Assembly: GCA_020634515.1 (NCBI GenBank) | Contig: JACKBL010000003.1 | Span: 124,001 to 188,000 of the forward strand | DNA from: Ardenticatenales bacterium | Lineage (GTDB): Bacteria > Chloroflexota > Anaerolineae > Promineifilales > Promineifilaceae | Reading direction: 5' to 3' | DNA length: 64,000 bases | Shown: piece after piece, positions 1 to 8,836 of the stretch | Layout: each line of letters begins with the position of its first letter | Numbering within the stretch: the stretch's first letter is position 1 | The notes under the pieces: model-generated | The model's input: only the letters and a program-made list of their open reading frames with translations | Told to the model about the DNA's origin: nothing | Database searches by the model: none | Position numbers and translations under genes: made by a program

Positions 1-323
1 AATCCATGCAGGCGCAGGCGCGTCTGCCCCAGGGGAATATCCGCGCCCGTCATGTCCAGGTCCACGTCCATCACGAAACCGGTAAAATCCTCCGACGAGA
101 CCGTCCAGGGACCGCCGCGATCAATGTCGCCAATGATTTTGGTCGTGTCCACCGTATCCGGCCCCGTCATGCGCGGGCGCAGGATAAACCACATCCCCAC
201 CAAAATGAGCGCCGCCGGCCAACAAAACGCGCCAATGTCTATGTTGGTCAAGTTCCCAATTAGAAACAAAACGCCCAGCAAGATAATTGCCAGGCCCCAG
301 TACAACTGTCCTCGATTTTGCAT
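1..323 (-). CDS. LiaF-like membrane protein, C-terminus cut by window edge
   Basis: Minus-strand frame from an ATG at 323 that runs off the left edge (107 residues visible). A GGGAG ribosome site lies 7 nt upstream. Residues 8-24 and about 34-50 form two hydrophobic segments (WGLAIILLGVLFLIGN, then WPAALILVGMWFIL) joined by a short NIDIG loop. A soluble part beginning TKIIGDIDRGG follows. This matches the N-terminal membrane hairpin plus start of the beta-rich domain found in LiaF/DUF5668-type envelope-stress proteins. Those proteins act at the membrane and often modulate a two-component system, but no partner kinase is adjacent. The family call is likely; the role is inferred. Confidence 0.6.
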   Translation of the reverse strand, partial: MQNRGQLYWGLAIILLGVLFLIGNLTNIDIGAFCWPAALILVGMWFILRPRMTGPDTVDTTKIIGDIDRGGPWTVSSEDFTGFVMDVDLDMTGADIPLGQTRLRLHG

Positions 324-342
324 GTTGGTTCTCCCGAACCTT

Positions 343-433
343 TCTGGAAGCTGGTTTTCAGTTCCGAGAAGGTAGAAACTTGCTGGAAGTGAATGAACCT
401 CTCTGGAAGTTGTTAGCTTCCAGAAAGGTGGAA
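343..433. repeat. Family C palindromic repeat, diverged copy
   Basis: Intergenic element between the LiaF-like and sugar dehydrogenase genes. It has several CTGGAAG/CTTCCAGAA arms that can pair. It resembles the cleaner copies at 3073-3127, 49593-49655 and 52614-52697, whose arms are CTTCCCGGAA and TTCCGGGAAG. It contains no ORF. Confidence 0.45.
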
Positions 434-476
434 TCTTCAACCCAATACGCATAAAATGCCCGTTTTGTTGCCACGC

Positions 477-1535
477 CTAATCGCGGGTGATGCGGTAAAG
501 ACGCCCACGCCCATAGTCGCTGAGGAGCAGGCCGCCATCCGGCAAGGGCAGCAGGTGCTGCGGATGATCCAGGCCGCTGATGAAGGGGAGCGATTCGCCA
601 CGGGCATTATCGCCATCGTACCGCACCGGCACGCGCACGACTTCGCCGCGCACCCACAGGGCCACGAGCAGCGTGTCCGGCTCCCACGGAGAGGCGAGAA
701 CACCGGTGGGCGTGGCGGCGGCGGGGAAGAGGGCAACCGGGGACCGGGTTTGGGCGCATTGGGTTGGCGTGCCCCCAAAATTCTCGGCCACTTCCTGAAA
801 GCCAAAACAGGCAGGCCAACCAAAATCCGCCCCCATCACCACCAGGTTCAACTCATCCGGTGGCGCGGTTCCGCTCACTTTATCGTCTCCAATCTCCGTG
901 ATCCACAGCCGCCCCGCCGCGTCAAATGTGTGCGCGTAGGCCCCTTTCAGGCCGGTGGCGATGGGTTGTGGCCGGTCTGGATGGGCAGGATCTAGCCGCC
1001 ACAAGGTGGCCGACCCAGGGCGAGGTTGGTTTCCCTGGCGGCTGCCGCTGGTTTCGTAAATAAGGAAGCCATCTGGCGTTACCGTCAATGTGCCGTTGGA
1101 GCGGCTATTGTAGGGCAGGTCGGCGAGGATGGTTTGTGGCGGCTCCAGGCGACCATCCGGGGACAGGGGGGCACGCAGGAGCGTGTTGCCGGCAGCAATC
1201 CACAGTGCGCCATCCAGAAAGGCAAGTCCGGTTGGCTTGAAGAGGTTGTCCAACAGGAGACGCTGCTGTCCGTCGGGGAGGGAGAGGGCGATGATCTGGC
1301 CTGTGCCGGCATTTTCCGGGCCATTCAACTGCGCCAACCACAACCACCCATCCGGTCCCCAGATCATCTGCGTCGGGCCTTGCAGCCCCTCCCACGCCTG
1401 TTCCGCATGGTAGCCTGCCGGCATTTGGAGATCGTTTTGTGCCGGCATCACCGTCGGCGCCACATCCCCCGTCCTCCCACACGCCGCCAACAACAAAACA
1501 ACCAGGAATGACAACCCGCGTCTCCATTTCATCAT
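477..1535 (-). CDS. PQQ-type glucose/sorbosone dehydrogenase-like lipoprotein
   Basis: 352 residues. The N-terminus is a lipoprotein signal (LVVLLLAAC, lipobox Cys at about residue 19), so the mature protein is probably membrane-anchored on the outer face. The rest is a six-bladed beta-propeller of the GSDH/sorbosone dehydrogenase type, with blade-like motifs such as GLAFLDGALWIA, LPYNSRSNGTLTV, GADFGWPACFG and LPDGGLLLSDYGRGRLYRI. Family members oxidise sugars with PQQ, though many homologues are uncharacterised. The two start codons (1535, 1532) follow a GGAG site. Four TGCCGGCA motifs lie in the N-terminal half. Substrate unknown. Confidence 0.75.
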   Translation of the reverse strand: MMKWRRGLSFLVVLLLAACGRTGDVAPTVMPAQNDLQMPAGYHAEQAWEGLQGPTQMIWGPDGWLWLAQLNGPENAGTGQIIALSLPDGQQRLLLDNLFKPTGLAFLDGALWIAAGNTLLRAPLSPDGRLEPPQTILADLPYNSRSNGTLTVTPDGFLIYETSGSRQGNQPRPGSATLWRLDPAHPDRPQPIATGLKGAYAHTFDAAGRLWITEIGDDKVSGTAPPDELNLVVMGADFGWPACFGFQEVAENFGGTPTQCAQTRSPVALFPAAATPTGVLASPWEPDTLLVALWVRGEVVRVPVRYDGDNARGESLPFISGLDHPQHLLPLPDGGLLLSDYGRGRLYRITRD

Positions 1536-1882
1536 GCGCCATGCTCCAACGGCAAACCAGACACGCCTAATGCCCTACAACCTCGATTACCCTGCTGCGT
1601 ATAGAGGGACGAACGCGACTTCAACATGGGCGACCAATCACGGGCAATCACTGACGAACCCGACCACCGCCCATGACCCACTTGCGATCATTTCCCGGCG
1701 TCCCCCATACGTGGGGCAGACCACGATGGATGAAGACGATCCCCAATTGTGACGGCCACAGATTGTGACGGCCGAGATCGCGCGGATTTTTGTTTTGTGC
1801 GCACAACGACTGCGCCGCGGACACCGGCAACTATCAGCTTTCTGTCAGGTGGGTAGAAAATCGCCCTACGAAGGAGAACATG
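1536..1882. other. Intergenic region with a 12-bp direct repeat
   Basis: 347 bp between a minus-strand and a plus-strand gene, so it should hold two divergent promoters. ATTGTGACGGCC occurs twice, at 1746-1757 and 1762-1773, with a 16-bp period; this could be a regulator site for the DUF4389 gene. A short GC-rich palindrome (CCCCATACGTGGGG) lies near 1708. No ORF is convincing. Confidence 0.35.
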
Positions 1883-2542
1883 ATGAACGATTACCCTGAA
1901 TACGCAGCCCGTCTGGAAGTAGACTATCCCCAGACACTGGACAGGTTAACAACCCTCTTCCGAATCATCTGGATCATCCCCATTGCCATCATCCTGAGCC
2001 TGATCACAGGCGCCGGACAGACGATCACCCGCACGATAACGGTCAATGAAGCCGGCAACATCATTTCCAGGGCTTCAGAAAGTTCGGGAGGACTGATCGC
2101 AGGTCTCTTCCTGGCCACAGTCCTGATGATCCTCTTTCGGCAACGTTACCCGCGCTGGTGGTTCGACTTTTCACGCGAGCTGATCCGCTTCGGTAGCAGA
2201 GTCTGGGCTTACCTGTTCCTGTTGACCGATGAATATCCGTCAACCGAGGATGAGCAAGCTATCCACCTGGAAATTGACTACCCCAACGTGCCAAAGGACC
2301 TCAATCGGTGGCTCCCCCTCATCAAGTGGCTACTGGCGATCCCGCACTACATCGTGCTGGCGTTCCTTTGGGTTGCCGCCGTATTCGTAGCCATGATTGC
2401 CTGGTTTGCCATTTTGTTGACGGGTGAATATCCGCGCAGCCTCTTTGACTTCGTTGTTGGCGTCGGTCGCTGGTCACTGCGGGTTGATGCCTATGCTATC
2501 CTGTTGGTGACAGACCGCTATCCGCCGTTTAGTTTGCGTTGA
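1883..2542 (+). CDS. DUF4389 membrane protein
   Basis: 219 residues from the second of two in-frame ATGs; this start has AAGGAG 6 nt upstream, whereas the first ATG (1880) is only 3 nt away. Two DUF4389 modules are visible, each beginning with an LEVDYP or LEIDYP motif. The second continues into KWLLAIPHYIVLAFLW, a further hydrophobic segment with IAWFAILLTG, and ends TDRYPPFSL, which is typical of the family. About four membrane segments are predicted. The biochemical function of DUF4389 is unknown. The next gene, a YccF-type membrane protein on the same strand, may be co-transcribed. Confidence 0.8.
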   Translation: MNDYPEYAARLEVDYPQTLDRLTTLFRIIWIIPIAIILSLITGAGQTITRTITVNEAGNIISRASESSGGLIAGLFLATVLMILFRQRYPRWWFDFSRELIRFGSRVWAYLFLLTDEYPSTEDEQAIHLEIDYPNVPKDLNRWLPLIKWLLAIPHYIVLAFLWVAAVFVAMIAWFAILLTGEYPRSLFDFVVGVGRWSLRVDAYAILLVTDRYPPFSLR

Positions 2543-2620
2543 TGAATGCCGGCATCAATCCGCCGGAAACGACGCAACAACAAAACACGACCATTCTTCC
2601 AATCAGATAGGACAACAACC

Positions 2621-3055
2621 ATGACAGACGTAACCCTTAAATCAGAATATGCCGAACCCGTGCGCGAAGTTCCCTTCCTCTTGCGCGTCATCTGGTTCTT
2701 CGTCTTCGGCTGGGAACTGACGGCGGCCTGGATACTCATCGCCTGGCTGCTCAACCTCACCATCATCGGTCTGCCGCTGGGATTATGGATGCTGGACCGC
2801 GTCCCACAGGTCCTCACGCTCAAATCCCGCTCCGGCATGTGGGTCACCAACCGCAAGACGGGTGACACGCGCTTCGAAGGCACGCACCAGACTCCCTTCC
2901 TCCTGCGCGCCATCTACTTCTTGCTCATTGGCTGGTGGTTCAGCCTCGTGTGGGCCATTATCGCCTACGTACTCTGCCTGACCATCATCGGCGCACCACT
3001 AGGCATTCCCATGCTGCAAGCCCTGCCGATGATCACCACCCTCCACCGCAACTGA
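2621..3055 (+). CDS. YccF-family inner membrane protein
   Basis: 144 residues. I chose the ATG at 2621 over an earlier in-frame ATG (2546) because the extra 25 residues are basic, unlike the family, and overlap the intergenic TGCCGGCA at 2547. The protein has two repeated YccF modules: VIWFFVFGWELTAAWILIAW with LNLTIIGLPLG, then AIYFLLIGWWFSLVWAIIAY with LCLTIIGAPLGIPM. About four membrane segments are expected. The function of the family is not established. It follows the DUF4389 gene by 78 bp. Confidence 0.8.
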   Translation: MTDVTLKSEYAEPVREVPFLLRVIWFFVFGWELTAAWILIAWLLNLTIIGLPLGLWMLDRVPQVLTLKSRSGMWVTNRKTGDTRFEGTHQTPFLLRAIYFLLIGWWFSLVWAIIAYVLCLTIIGAPLGIPMLQALPMITTLHRN

Positions 3056-3072
3056 GCGCGTATGCCGGCAAA

Positions 3073-3127
3073 CCTTCCCGGAAGCTCACTCTCGAACCAT
3101 TGGCGTCGGAACAGCTTCCGGGAAGAT
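3073..3127. repeat. Family C palindromic repeat
   Basis: Arms CTTCCCGGAAGC and GCTTCCGGGAAG flank about 30 nt. The element lies between the converging YccF and isocitrate-dehydrogenase-like genes, where it could also act as a bidirectional terminator. Confidence 0.55.
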
Positions 3128-3136
3128 AGTAGCATT

Positions 3137-4216
3137 CTATGACAACGTAGACCACACTTCCAGCTTCGACTTCACCCGCCGAATCACCTCGTTCGTAAAC
3201 TCGTCCGTATGCGCCGATCCGCCAATATCCGAAGTGCGGATGCCATCGTAAACAGTCTCCAGCGTCGCCTCGTAAATGGCGCGGCTGGCGCGCTTGGCTT
3301 CCGATTCCTTCATGTGCGCCAGCAAGCCGGCTGAGGCCAGGATCATGGCCATCGGATTCGCCACGTTGCGCCCCTCCAGCGCCGGAGCCGTCCCGTGCGG
3401 CGCTTCCGCCATCACCCCCGTCACTTCGTCCGTTTCTTCATCCAGACTAATCACCATCGACTCCGAGCCGGCAATGGACCCAAACATCTGCAGCACCATG
3501 TCGGACAGCAGGTCGCCGTCACGATTGAGGCTGGGAATGACCAGCGGATCGCCTGAGGTTGCCAGCAGCAAGGCAAAAGTCGCGTCAATGAGCTGCGGTT
3601 CGTAGCGCACGTCGGGGTAGCGACGCGCCGCCCGATCCAGTTCTTCCTTGAACATGCCTTCATAGACAGGGCTGACCGTGTACTTTGGGCCGCCAAACAC
3701 CTTCGCCCCCATGCGGCGGGCGTGCTGAAAAGCATACTCAGCCACGGCGCGGCAAACGCGGCGGGTGATCCGTTCCGTGCGGAAGGCGACTTCATCCGCG
3801 GAACCGACTTCTCCTTCGCGCCATTCCTGCGCCCCGTAGGCGTCCCCCTGAGCCATGCGCACCACACTGATAGGCGCATAGACGCCGCCAATGGGGCGCA
3901 CGCCGGGGATGCGCCGCCCGGTGCGCAAAATCACCTGGGCGTTCATTTCTTCACGCAAAATACGGTTGGGGCTGCCCACATCCCCCGTTTCCGGCGTGAT
4001 GGTTGCCGCCTTCAGGGAGACACGATACTGGCGCATGGCGCGGGCCGCGTCATAAACGACCTGGTTCTGTGTGGCGCGGCGATTCGCCAGGCTGAGGTCA
4101 AAGCGCAAAAAATCAAGGTCAAAGCGAATGATGTTCGACTGCAATACGCGCAATGCCTCTTCCAGCAATTCCTGCCCGGTCTGGTCTCCCTCGAGTACGA
4201 CGATGGTTCGGGTCAT
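3137..4216 (-). CDS. Isocitrate/isopropylmalate-family dehydrogenase
   Basis: 359 residues from the ATG at 4216, which has AGGAGG upstream; an in-frame ATG at 4267 lies inside a repeat and is rejected. The protein is an Iso_dh-fold decarboxylating dehydrogenase: N-terminal EGDQTGQELL, substrate-side RRIPGVRPIGGVYAPI, metal-site region VIPSLNRDGDLLSDMV, and the nucleotide-loop motif HGTAPALEGRNVANP. The acidic metal-binding residue pattern is kept. Members oxidise isocitrate, 3-isopropylmalate, homoisocitrate or tartrate with NAD(P). The GGPKYTVSPVYEGM segment is characteristic of a less studied isocitrate-dehydrogenase-like subgroup. Exact substrate uncertain. Confidence 0.75.
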   Translation of the reverse strand: MTRTIVVLEGDQTGQELLEEALRVLQSNIIRFDLDFLRFDLSLANRRATQNQVVYDAARAMRQYRVSLKAATITPETGDVGSPNRILREEMNAQVILRTGRRIPGVRPIGGVYAPISVVRMAQGDAYGAQEWREGEVGSADEVAFRTERITRRVCRAVAEYAFQHARRMGAKVFGGPKYTVSPVYEGMFKEELDRAARRYPDVRYEPQLIDATFALLLATSGDPLVIPSLNRDGDLLSDMVLQMFGSIAGSESMVISLDEETDEVTGVMAEAPHGTAPALEGRNVANPMAMILASAGLLAHMKESEAKRASRAIYEATLETVYDGIRTSDIGGSAHTDEFTNEVIRRVKSKLEVWSTLS

Positions 4217-4253
4217 GAAGCCTCCTGTAGAGTAAGTTGATGGTTGGTGGTTG

Positions 4254-4383
4254 GTGGCTGTCCGCAATTAAGTTAGCGGAAATGTGCGGACAGCGGCTAT
4301 CATGGATAGCGGCTATCTATGATAGCTGGGCAGTAACCGTCCGTAAAAAGTGTGAAGTAATTTTCGGACGGTTACTTGGTGGT
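4254..4383. repeat. Family A palindromic repeat, copy 1
   Basis: Contains CTGTCCGCAATTAAGTTAG, GATAGCGGCTAT units, and a hairpin with arms AGTAACCGTCCG and CGGACGGTTACT around an AT-rich loop. It matches 6829-6935 and 63484-63632 but in the opposite orientation. It lies directly upstream of the dehydrogenase gene and has no coding capacity. Confidence 0.75.
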
Positions 4384-4398
4384 TGCCTGAAAGTGGTC

Positions 4399-5475
4399 TC
4401 AGGTGGATTGTTTGTCGCGCAGGAAATTGAGGTAGCGCGGAATCATAACGGCATATGCCCAATACCAGAAAGGACGAGCGGGATAGTCCCACGCACCTAC
4501 GTGGCGCACGACCTGCCCGTTGTAGCCTGCTTTGAATCGCCAGACGCCCCAGAGAGGGTCTGATTCGGTGAATTCATCAGGCGCGCCCCAGAAATCGTAC
4601 ACGGTGCAGCCCTGCGCCTTGGCCCAACGGATAGCTTCCCATTGTAGCAGATAGTTGGGCATTCGCTGCCGTTCCTGTTCGCCGGATGCGCCGTACATGT
4701 AAATGGCACGGTTGGCGAATTTGACGAGGAAGACGGCGGCCAGGGGTTGGTGGTCATATTCGGCAATGAGGAGATGGCCGAGGCCATCCTGGAGGAGGGC
4801 GGCCCAGGCGTCCAGGTAGTAGGCGGGGAGGCGCACGGTGAAGTTGTCACGCGCGGCTGTCTCCGCGTACATTCTTACCAGGAGGGGGAGGTCGGAAGAA
4901 ATGCCGGCACGAACCACCACCTCCTTCCGCCCCGCCAACCGAACATTGTAGCGCGTCTTCTGCTTCATCGCCGCCAGCAAATCTTCCTCTGGCGGGCGCA
5001 AATCCAGCTCCACCGTATTGCGAAATTGAATCTGGCTGCTAGAGAAACGCCACCCCCGTTGCCCTAACTGCGTCAGCAAAGCCTGACCGAGCGCGTCCGG
5101 CTCGGCTGGTTCCAGTCCGCGGCTAACGGGCACGTCCGGGTCAATTTTGATAAAAATCGCCTTCTCGCGGCGGGCCAGTCGCTCCAGTTCCCCCAGCATC
5201 GTCTGCCGCAAAGGGGCGTCCGCATAGGAGAGGCACGGGCCTTTTGGCACGTAGAGGATGGAAAAAGGCAAGCGGGGCAGCTTACGCTTCAGCACAAGCG
5301 CGGCAGCGGCGGGGGAGCCATCGGCGGCGGGCAGCCACCACGGCTGCGCCGACCACCCCCAACGCGCCTTGAATGCGCCCCAGGTCCAGCTTTGCAGCGC
5401 GTGCGCGTAGGGCAGCGCCTGAAGTATCTGCTGCCAGGCAGTGGCAGACGTCGCCAGTTGGAGTGGAGAAGTCGT
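4399..5475 (-). CDS. FemAB/FemX-type peptidoglycan bridge aminoacyltransferase, unusual start
   Basis: FemAB-fold transferase with tandem GNAT-like halves. Motifs include LQSWTWGAFKARWGW near the N-terminus, MKQKTRYNVRLAGRK in the middle, and MYGASGEQERQRMPNYLLQW. Family members transfer amino acids from aminoacyl-tRNA to lipid II at the membrane. The conserved N-terminal block lies upstream of the first GTG (5295), with no ATG, GTG or TTG available. An AAAGGAG site at 5483-5489 sits 7 nt before an ACG codon at 5475, which I take as the start (358 residues). The ACG may be a mutated ATG or a sequencing error. A paralogue lies immediately upstream on the same strand. Confidence 0.75.
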   Translation of the reverse strand, partial: TTSPLQLATSATAWQQILQALPYAHALQSWTWGAFKARWGWSAQPWWLPAADGSPAAAALVLKRKLPRLPFSILYVPKGPCLSYADAPLRQTMLGELERLARREKAIFIKIDPDVPVSRGLEPAEPDALGQALLTQLGQRGWRFSSSQIQFRNTVELDLRPPEEDLLAAMKQKTRYNVRLAGRKEVVVRAGISSDLPLLVRMYAETAARDNFTVRLPAYYLDAWAALLQDGLGHLLIAEYDHQPLAAVFLVKFANRAIYMYGASGEQERQRMPNYLLQWEAIRWAKAQGCTVYDFWGAPDEFTESDPLWGVWRFKAGYNGQVVRHVGAWDYPARPFWYWAYAVMIPRYLNFLRDKQST

Positions 5476-5545
5476 GGTTCAGCTCCTTTGCAAGATAGTG
5501 ATTTGTGAAGATTGGTTCAGGCAGTTGGCGGTCGGTCGTTAATTG

Positions 5546-6634
5546 TCAGCCGGTCGCGGCTGGCGGGGTTTCCCGCCGCCGATACCATTCGTAGAGACGA
5601 TAGAGTGTTTTGTTGTAGGCGCGGTCGGCGCTGCCCACGGTGCGGTACACATCGCCACCAAAACCACGCTTAAAGCGATAGACGCCCCACAGTCCATCAT
5701 GCTGCGTCTGAAAACGATCTTCCAATTCTGTTTCAGGATGGTCGGGGATGCCCCACAAGTCATAGTAATCGCAGCCCTGGGCGCGCGCCCACTGGATGGC
5801 GGCCCACTGCGCGGCGTAGGTGGGCATTCGCTGTCGCTCCTGGTCGTTGGACGCGCCGTAGAGATAGGCTCCCTGGCGGCCATAGGCAAAGGCCATGACG
5901 CCGGCCAGGGGCTGCCCCTGGTATTCGGCGATGAAGAGGCCGACGTGATCGGGGGCGAAGCGGATGAAGGCGTCCTGGTAGTAGCGGGGGACATGGATGC
6001 CGAAGTTGTTGCGCTGACCGGTGATTTGCATCATGTGGGCGAAGGTGGCGAGGTCTTCGGCGCTCCCCTGGCGCACGGTGACGCCTTTGCGTTCGGCCAG
6101 GCGGATGTTGTAGCGGGTTTTTTGTTTCATCCGCTCCAGGATTTCTTCAGGGGAAGGACGCAGATCGATGAGGATGGTCTGCGGGGGCTGGATGGTGTCG
6201 GTGTGGGGAAGGCAGCCGTGTTGCCGGCATAATGCTTCCCAGCGTGATGGGGAGAAGGCGTTTTGCCAGAGGAGGGGTTCGATTTTGAGAATGCCGGCAC
6301 GATTGCGATAAGCCGCCATATCAATCTGATTAAACAACACCGCCACCTGCTCATCATTCTCCCAATCCACCAGCGGCCCATGCGGAATGTACCCCATACG
6401 CACCACCCCCAACGCCCGCGCCCGGTACAAAATCTGCGCCCCGGCCACCAGGCGACCATCCTGGCGCAGCCACACCCGCGACGCCGTCCAGCCAAAACGC
6501 CCCTTCAACCGCGCCCACTGACTCGTTTGCAACAAACTGCCGTGCGGGTGAGCAGCCACGAAAGCATCCCACTCCGCATCCTCCTCACTGTAGGGCGCTT
6601 CCTCCAATTCCAGTTCCAGAATTCGGTTAACCAT
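5546..6634 (-). CDS. FemAB/FemX-type peptidoglycan bridge aminoacyltransferase
   Basis: 362 residues from the ATG at 6634; upstream in-frame sequence reads through non-conserved sequence and is rejected. N-terminal AHPHGSLLQTSQWARLKG, central MKQKTRYNIRLAERKG and LYGASNDQERQRMPTYAAQW are FemAB hallmarks and closely parallel the neighbouring gene at 4399-5475. The two probably form an operon and arose by duplication, perhaps adding different residues to a peptidoglycan cross-bridge. That specificity is inference. Base composition flips from G-rich to C-rich at the TGCCGGCA near 6292 within the gene. Confidence 0.82.
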   Translation of the reverse strand: MVNRILELELEEAPYSEEDAEWDAFVAAHPHGSLLQTSQWARLKGRFGWTASRVWLRQDGRLVAGAQILYRARALGVVRMGYIPHGPLVDWENDEQVAVLFNQIDMAAYRNRAGILKIEPLLWQNAFSPSRWEALCRQHGCLPHTDTIQPPQTILIDLRPSPEEILERMKQKTRYNIRLAERKGVTVRQGSAEDLATFAHMMQITGQRNNFGIHVPRYYQDAFIRFAPDHVGLFIAEYQGQPLAGVMAFAYGRQGAYLYGASNDQERQRMPTYAAQWAAIQWARAQGCDYYDLWGIPDHPETELEDRFQTQHDGLWGVYRFKRGFGGDVYRTVGSADRAYNKTLYRLYEWYRRRETPPAATG

Positions 6635-6828
6635 AAACTGATTATACCTGTTTGTAAGGCATTGCCGAACGACCAGCCCCACAATGAACAGCCAACAGGC
6701 GGCGCAAAAGGGATAACGCTTTTCCCCTGCCCCGAACCTTAGGAACGGAAAATAAGACAACGAAGTTGTCTCCTTACGTTCCTGCAAACTGACGAGGCAA
6801 TTCCGTACTTTATTTCATCGTCAGTCCC

Positions 6829-6935
6829 CAGTAACCGTCCGAAAATAGCTTCACCCTTTTTATGGACGGTTACTGCCAGGCTATCAAGGATAGCGGCTGT
6901 CCGCACATTTCCGCCAACTTAATTGCAGACAGCCC
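6829..6935. repeat. Family A palindromic repeat, copy 2
   Basis: AGTAACCGTCCG and GGACGGTTACT arms around an AT-rich loop, then GATAGCGGCTGTCCGCAC and an AACTTAATTG tail. It is the inverse orientation of the copy at 4254-4383. It occupies much of the 438-bp gap between the second FemAB gene and the histidine kinase; a TGCCGGCA at 6981 follows. Confidence 0.75.
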
Positions 6936-7072
6936 CTTATTGCCTATGGAAGTGACCAATGGCGGATTGACCGTGCTGGATGCCGGCATTAGACTATACA
7001 GTAGCAATCGGCACACCCACTCTGTTCTTGTGCCCCCATCCTGCCGTGATATTCCGCTTTGGCCCAATCGTG

Positions 7073-8836
7073 ATGAACTGGCAGACCATTCTGACCACCC
7101 TTCTTCTGCTGCTATCCGCGCTGGTTTCCCTGACCATCGCCGTCTATGTCTGGCGACAAAAGCAAAGCTGGTCCCCCTGGTTCTTTGGCGTGTCGCTCTC
7201 CATCACCGCCTGGGCTGCCACCTATGCGTTGGAACTTATCGCCCCCACCCTACAAGGTAAGACGTTCTGGGCACAGTGGCAGTATACGGGCATTGCGTCC
7301 CTCCCCGTCAACTGGTTCCTCTTTGCGCAGAGCTACGCGGGACGCACCCGTTGGACCTCTCCCTCGCGCTTTCTCCGCCTCTTTGCTATTCCTCTGTTAG
7401 CCATCGTTCTGGCCTTTACCAACAGTTGGCATCACATCTTTTGGCAAACCATCTCCCTGAACACAAATGGCCCTTTTGCCACGTTTGACGCCACATACGG
7501 GCCTGGCTGGTTTCTCTTCTTTATCTATTCCTATGTGCTGCTCTTCCTCGGTTCGTTAGGACTGTTCGTCGCCTTGCGCGGGCTGGCAGCCGTGTATCGC
7601 TGGCAGTTGGCTATCTTGCTACTCAGTCCTGCTCTACCATGGATCGCCAACGCCCTCTACCTGACGCGCCTCAGTCCCATCCCACAGCTCGACCTGACCC
7701 CATTTGCCTTCACGTTGAGTATGTTGATTTTTGGCCTGGGAATTACGCGGGCGCGTCTGTTCTCGCTTCCCCCTATTGCTCGCTCCCTTGTCGTGCAAAA
7801 TATGAGCATTGCGATGCTGGTCGTGGACAAGCACAACCGCGTGGCAGACGTCAATCCCGCCGCCGAGAATCTGTTTGGTTTGCGCGACAAAGACGTCATC
7901 GGGCAACGTATGGGGGACGTGCTGGGGGAATGGAGCAGCTATACCCAGCCCTATTTGAACAAAGTGACGACGGAGGAAGAACTCCGCATTGTGGGGGGAG
8001 AGTCGGAACGGTTCTTCACGCTACGCATCTCCCCTATCCTAAATGAAAGGGGGCGTATTGGGGGTCGCCTTGTATTACTGCAAGAAATTACGGCGCTGCG
8101 ACATGCGGAGCGAGCCGTAGCCCTGGCGGAAGCCAAAGCAGCACTACTCGCCAAAGTGGGGCATGAACTGCGTACGCCATTGAATGGGGTGATGGGCATG
8201 GCGGAAATGCTGGAATACGGCATCTACGGCCCGGTATCACCGCCGCAACAGGACGCACTCAAGAAAATCGTGGAACGGACACGTTACCTGACCAAGCTGG
8301 TCAACGATATGCTGGAGCAAATTCGCCTGGAGCAGGACGATTTTCATCTGGAAATTGCCCCTTTCCCGGTTGACCAACTGGTGAATCGGGTGATAGAAAC
8401 GACAGAGGCCGCGGCGGCGGCGCACAAGTTGACCATGGTGACGCATGTAGAAGAAGATGTGCCCCCGATTCTCCTGGGCGATGACACACGTCTGTTTCAG
8501 GTGATGGTCAACCTGGTGGACAACGCTATCAAGTTTACGCCCAAGGGGAAGATCGAGGTGCAGGTATTTCGCGCGGACGAGGGGCACTGGGGATTTCGCG
8601 TGGTGGACGAAGGGGTAGGCATTCCCCCAACCTTGCACGAGCGCATTTTTGAGCCGTTCCAACAGCTCGACTACAATAGGAGCCGAAACGAGCAAGGGAT
8701 GGGGTTGGGGCTGACAATTGTCAGGCAGCTTGTAACGCTGATGAACGGTCATATCAGCGTAGATAGCGCGCCACGGCAGGGCAGCATCTTCACAGTGACG
8801 CTGCCCTTGCTGCAAAATACCGAGGCAACAACGTGA
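7073..8836 (+). CDS. Membrane histidine kinase with 7TM sensor, PAS and HisKA domains
   Basis: 587 residues from the ATG at 7073 (MNWQTILTTLLLLLSALVSL); an earlier ATG at 6980 overlaps a TGCCGGCA motif and lacks a ribosome site. Residues 1-215 hold about seven membrane helices of the histidine-kinase N-terminal 7TM type. A PAS domain follows (VVDKHNRVADVNPAAENLFG). The HisKA motif GHELRTPLNGVMG places the phospho-accepting His at 364. The HATPase domain has an N box (NLVDNAIKFTP), G1 (DEGVGIP) and G2 (GMGLGLTIV). Its stop overlaps the start of the response regulator (GTGA), so the two are a translationally coupled pair. Signal unknown. Confidence 0.88.
   Translation: MNWQTILTTLLLLLSALVSLTIAVYVWRQKQSWSPWFFGVSLSITAWAATYALELIAPTLQGKTFWAQWQYTGIASLPVNWFLFAQSYAGRTRWTSPSRFLRLFAIPLLAIVLAFTNSWHHIFWQTISLNTNGPFATFDATYGPGWFLFFIYSYVLLFLGSLGLFVALRGLAAVYRWQLAILLLSPALPWIANALYLTRLSPIPQLDLTPFAFTLSMLIFGLGITRARLFSLPPIARSLVVQNMSIAMLVVDKHNRVADVNPAAENLFGLRDKDVIGQRMGDVLGEWSSYTQPYLNKVTTEEELRIVGGESERFFTLRISPILNERGRIGGRLVLLQEITALRHAERAVALAEAKAALLAKVGHELRTPLNGVMGMAEMLEYGIYGPVSPPQQDALKKIVERTRYLTKLVNDMLEQIRLEQDDFHLEIAPFPVDQLVNRVIETTEAAAAAHKLTMVTHVEEDVPPILLGDDTRLFQVMVNLVDNAIKFTPKGKIEVQVFRADEGHWGFRVVDEGVGIPPTLHERIFEPFQQLDYNRSRNEQGMGLGLTIVRQLVTLMNGHISVDSAPRQGSIFTVTLPLLQNTEATT

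Noticed and set aside
1..375. Plus-strand ORFs at 6-263 and 52-375
   Set aside because: They are the complement of the LiaF-like gene, which has a ribosome site and membrane segments.
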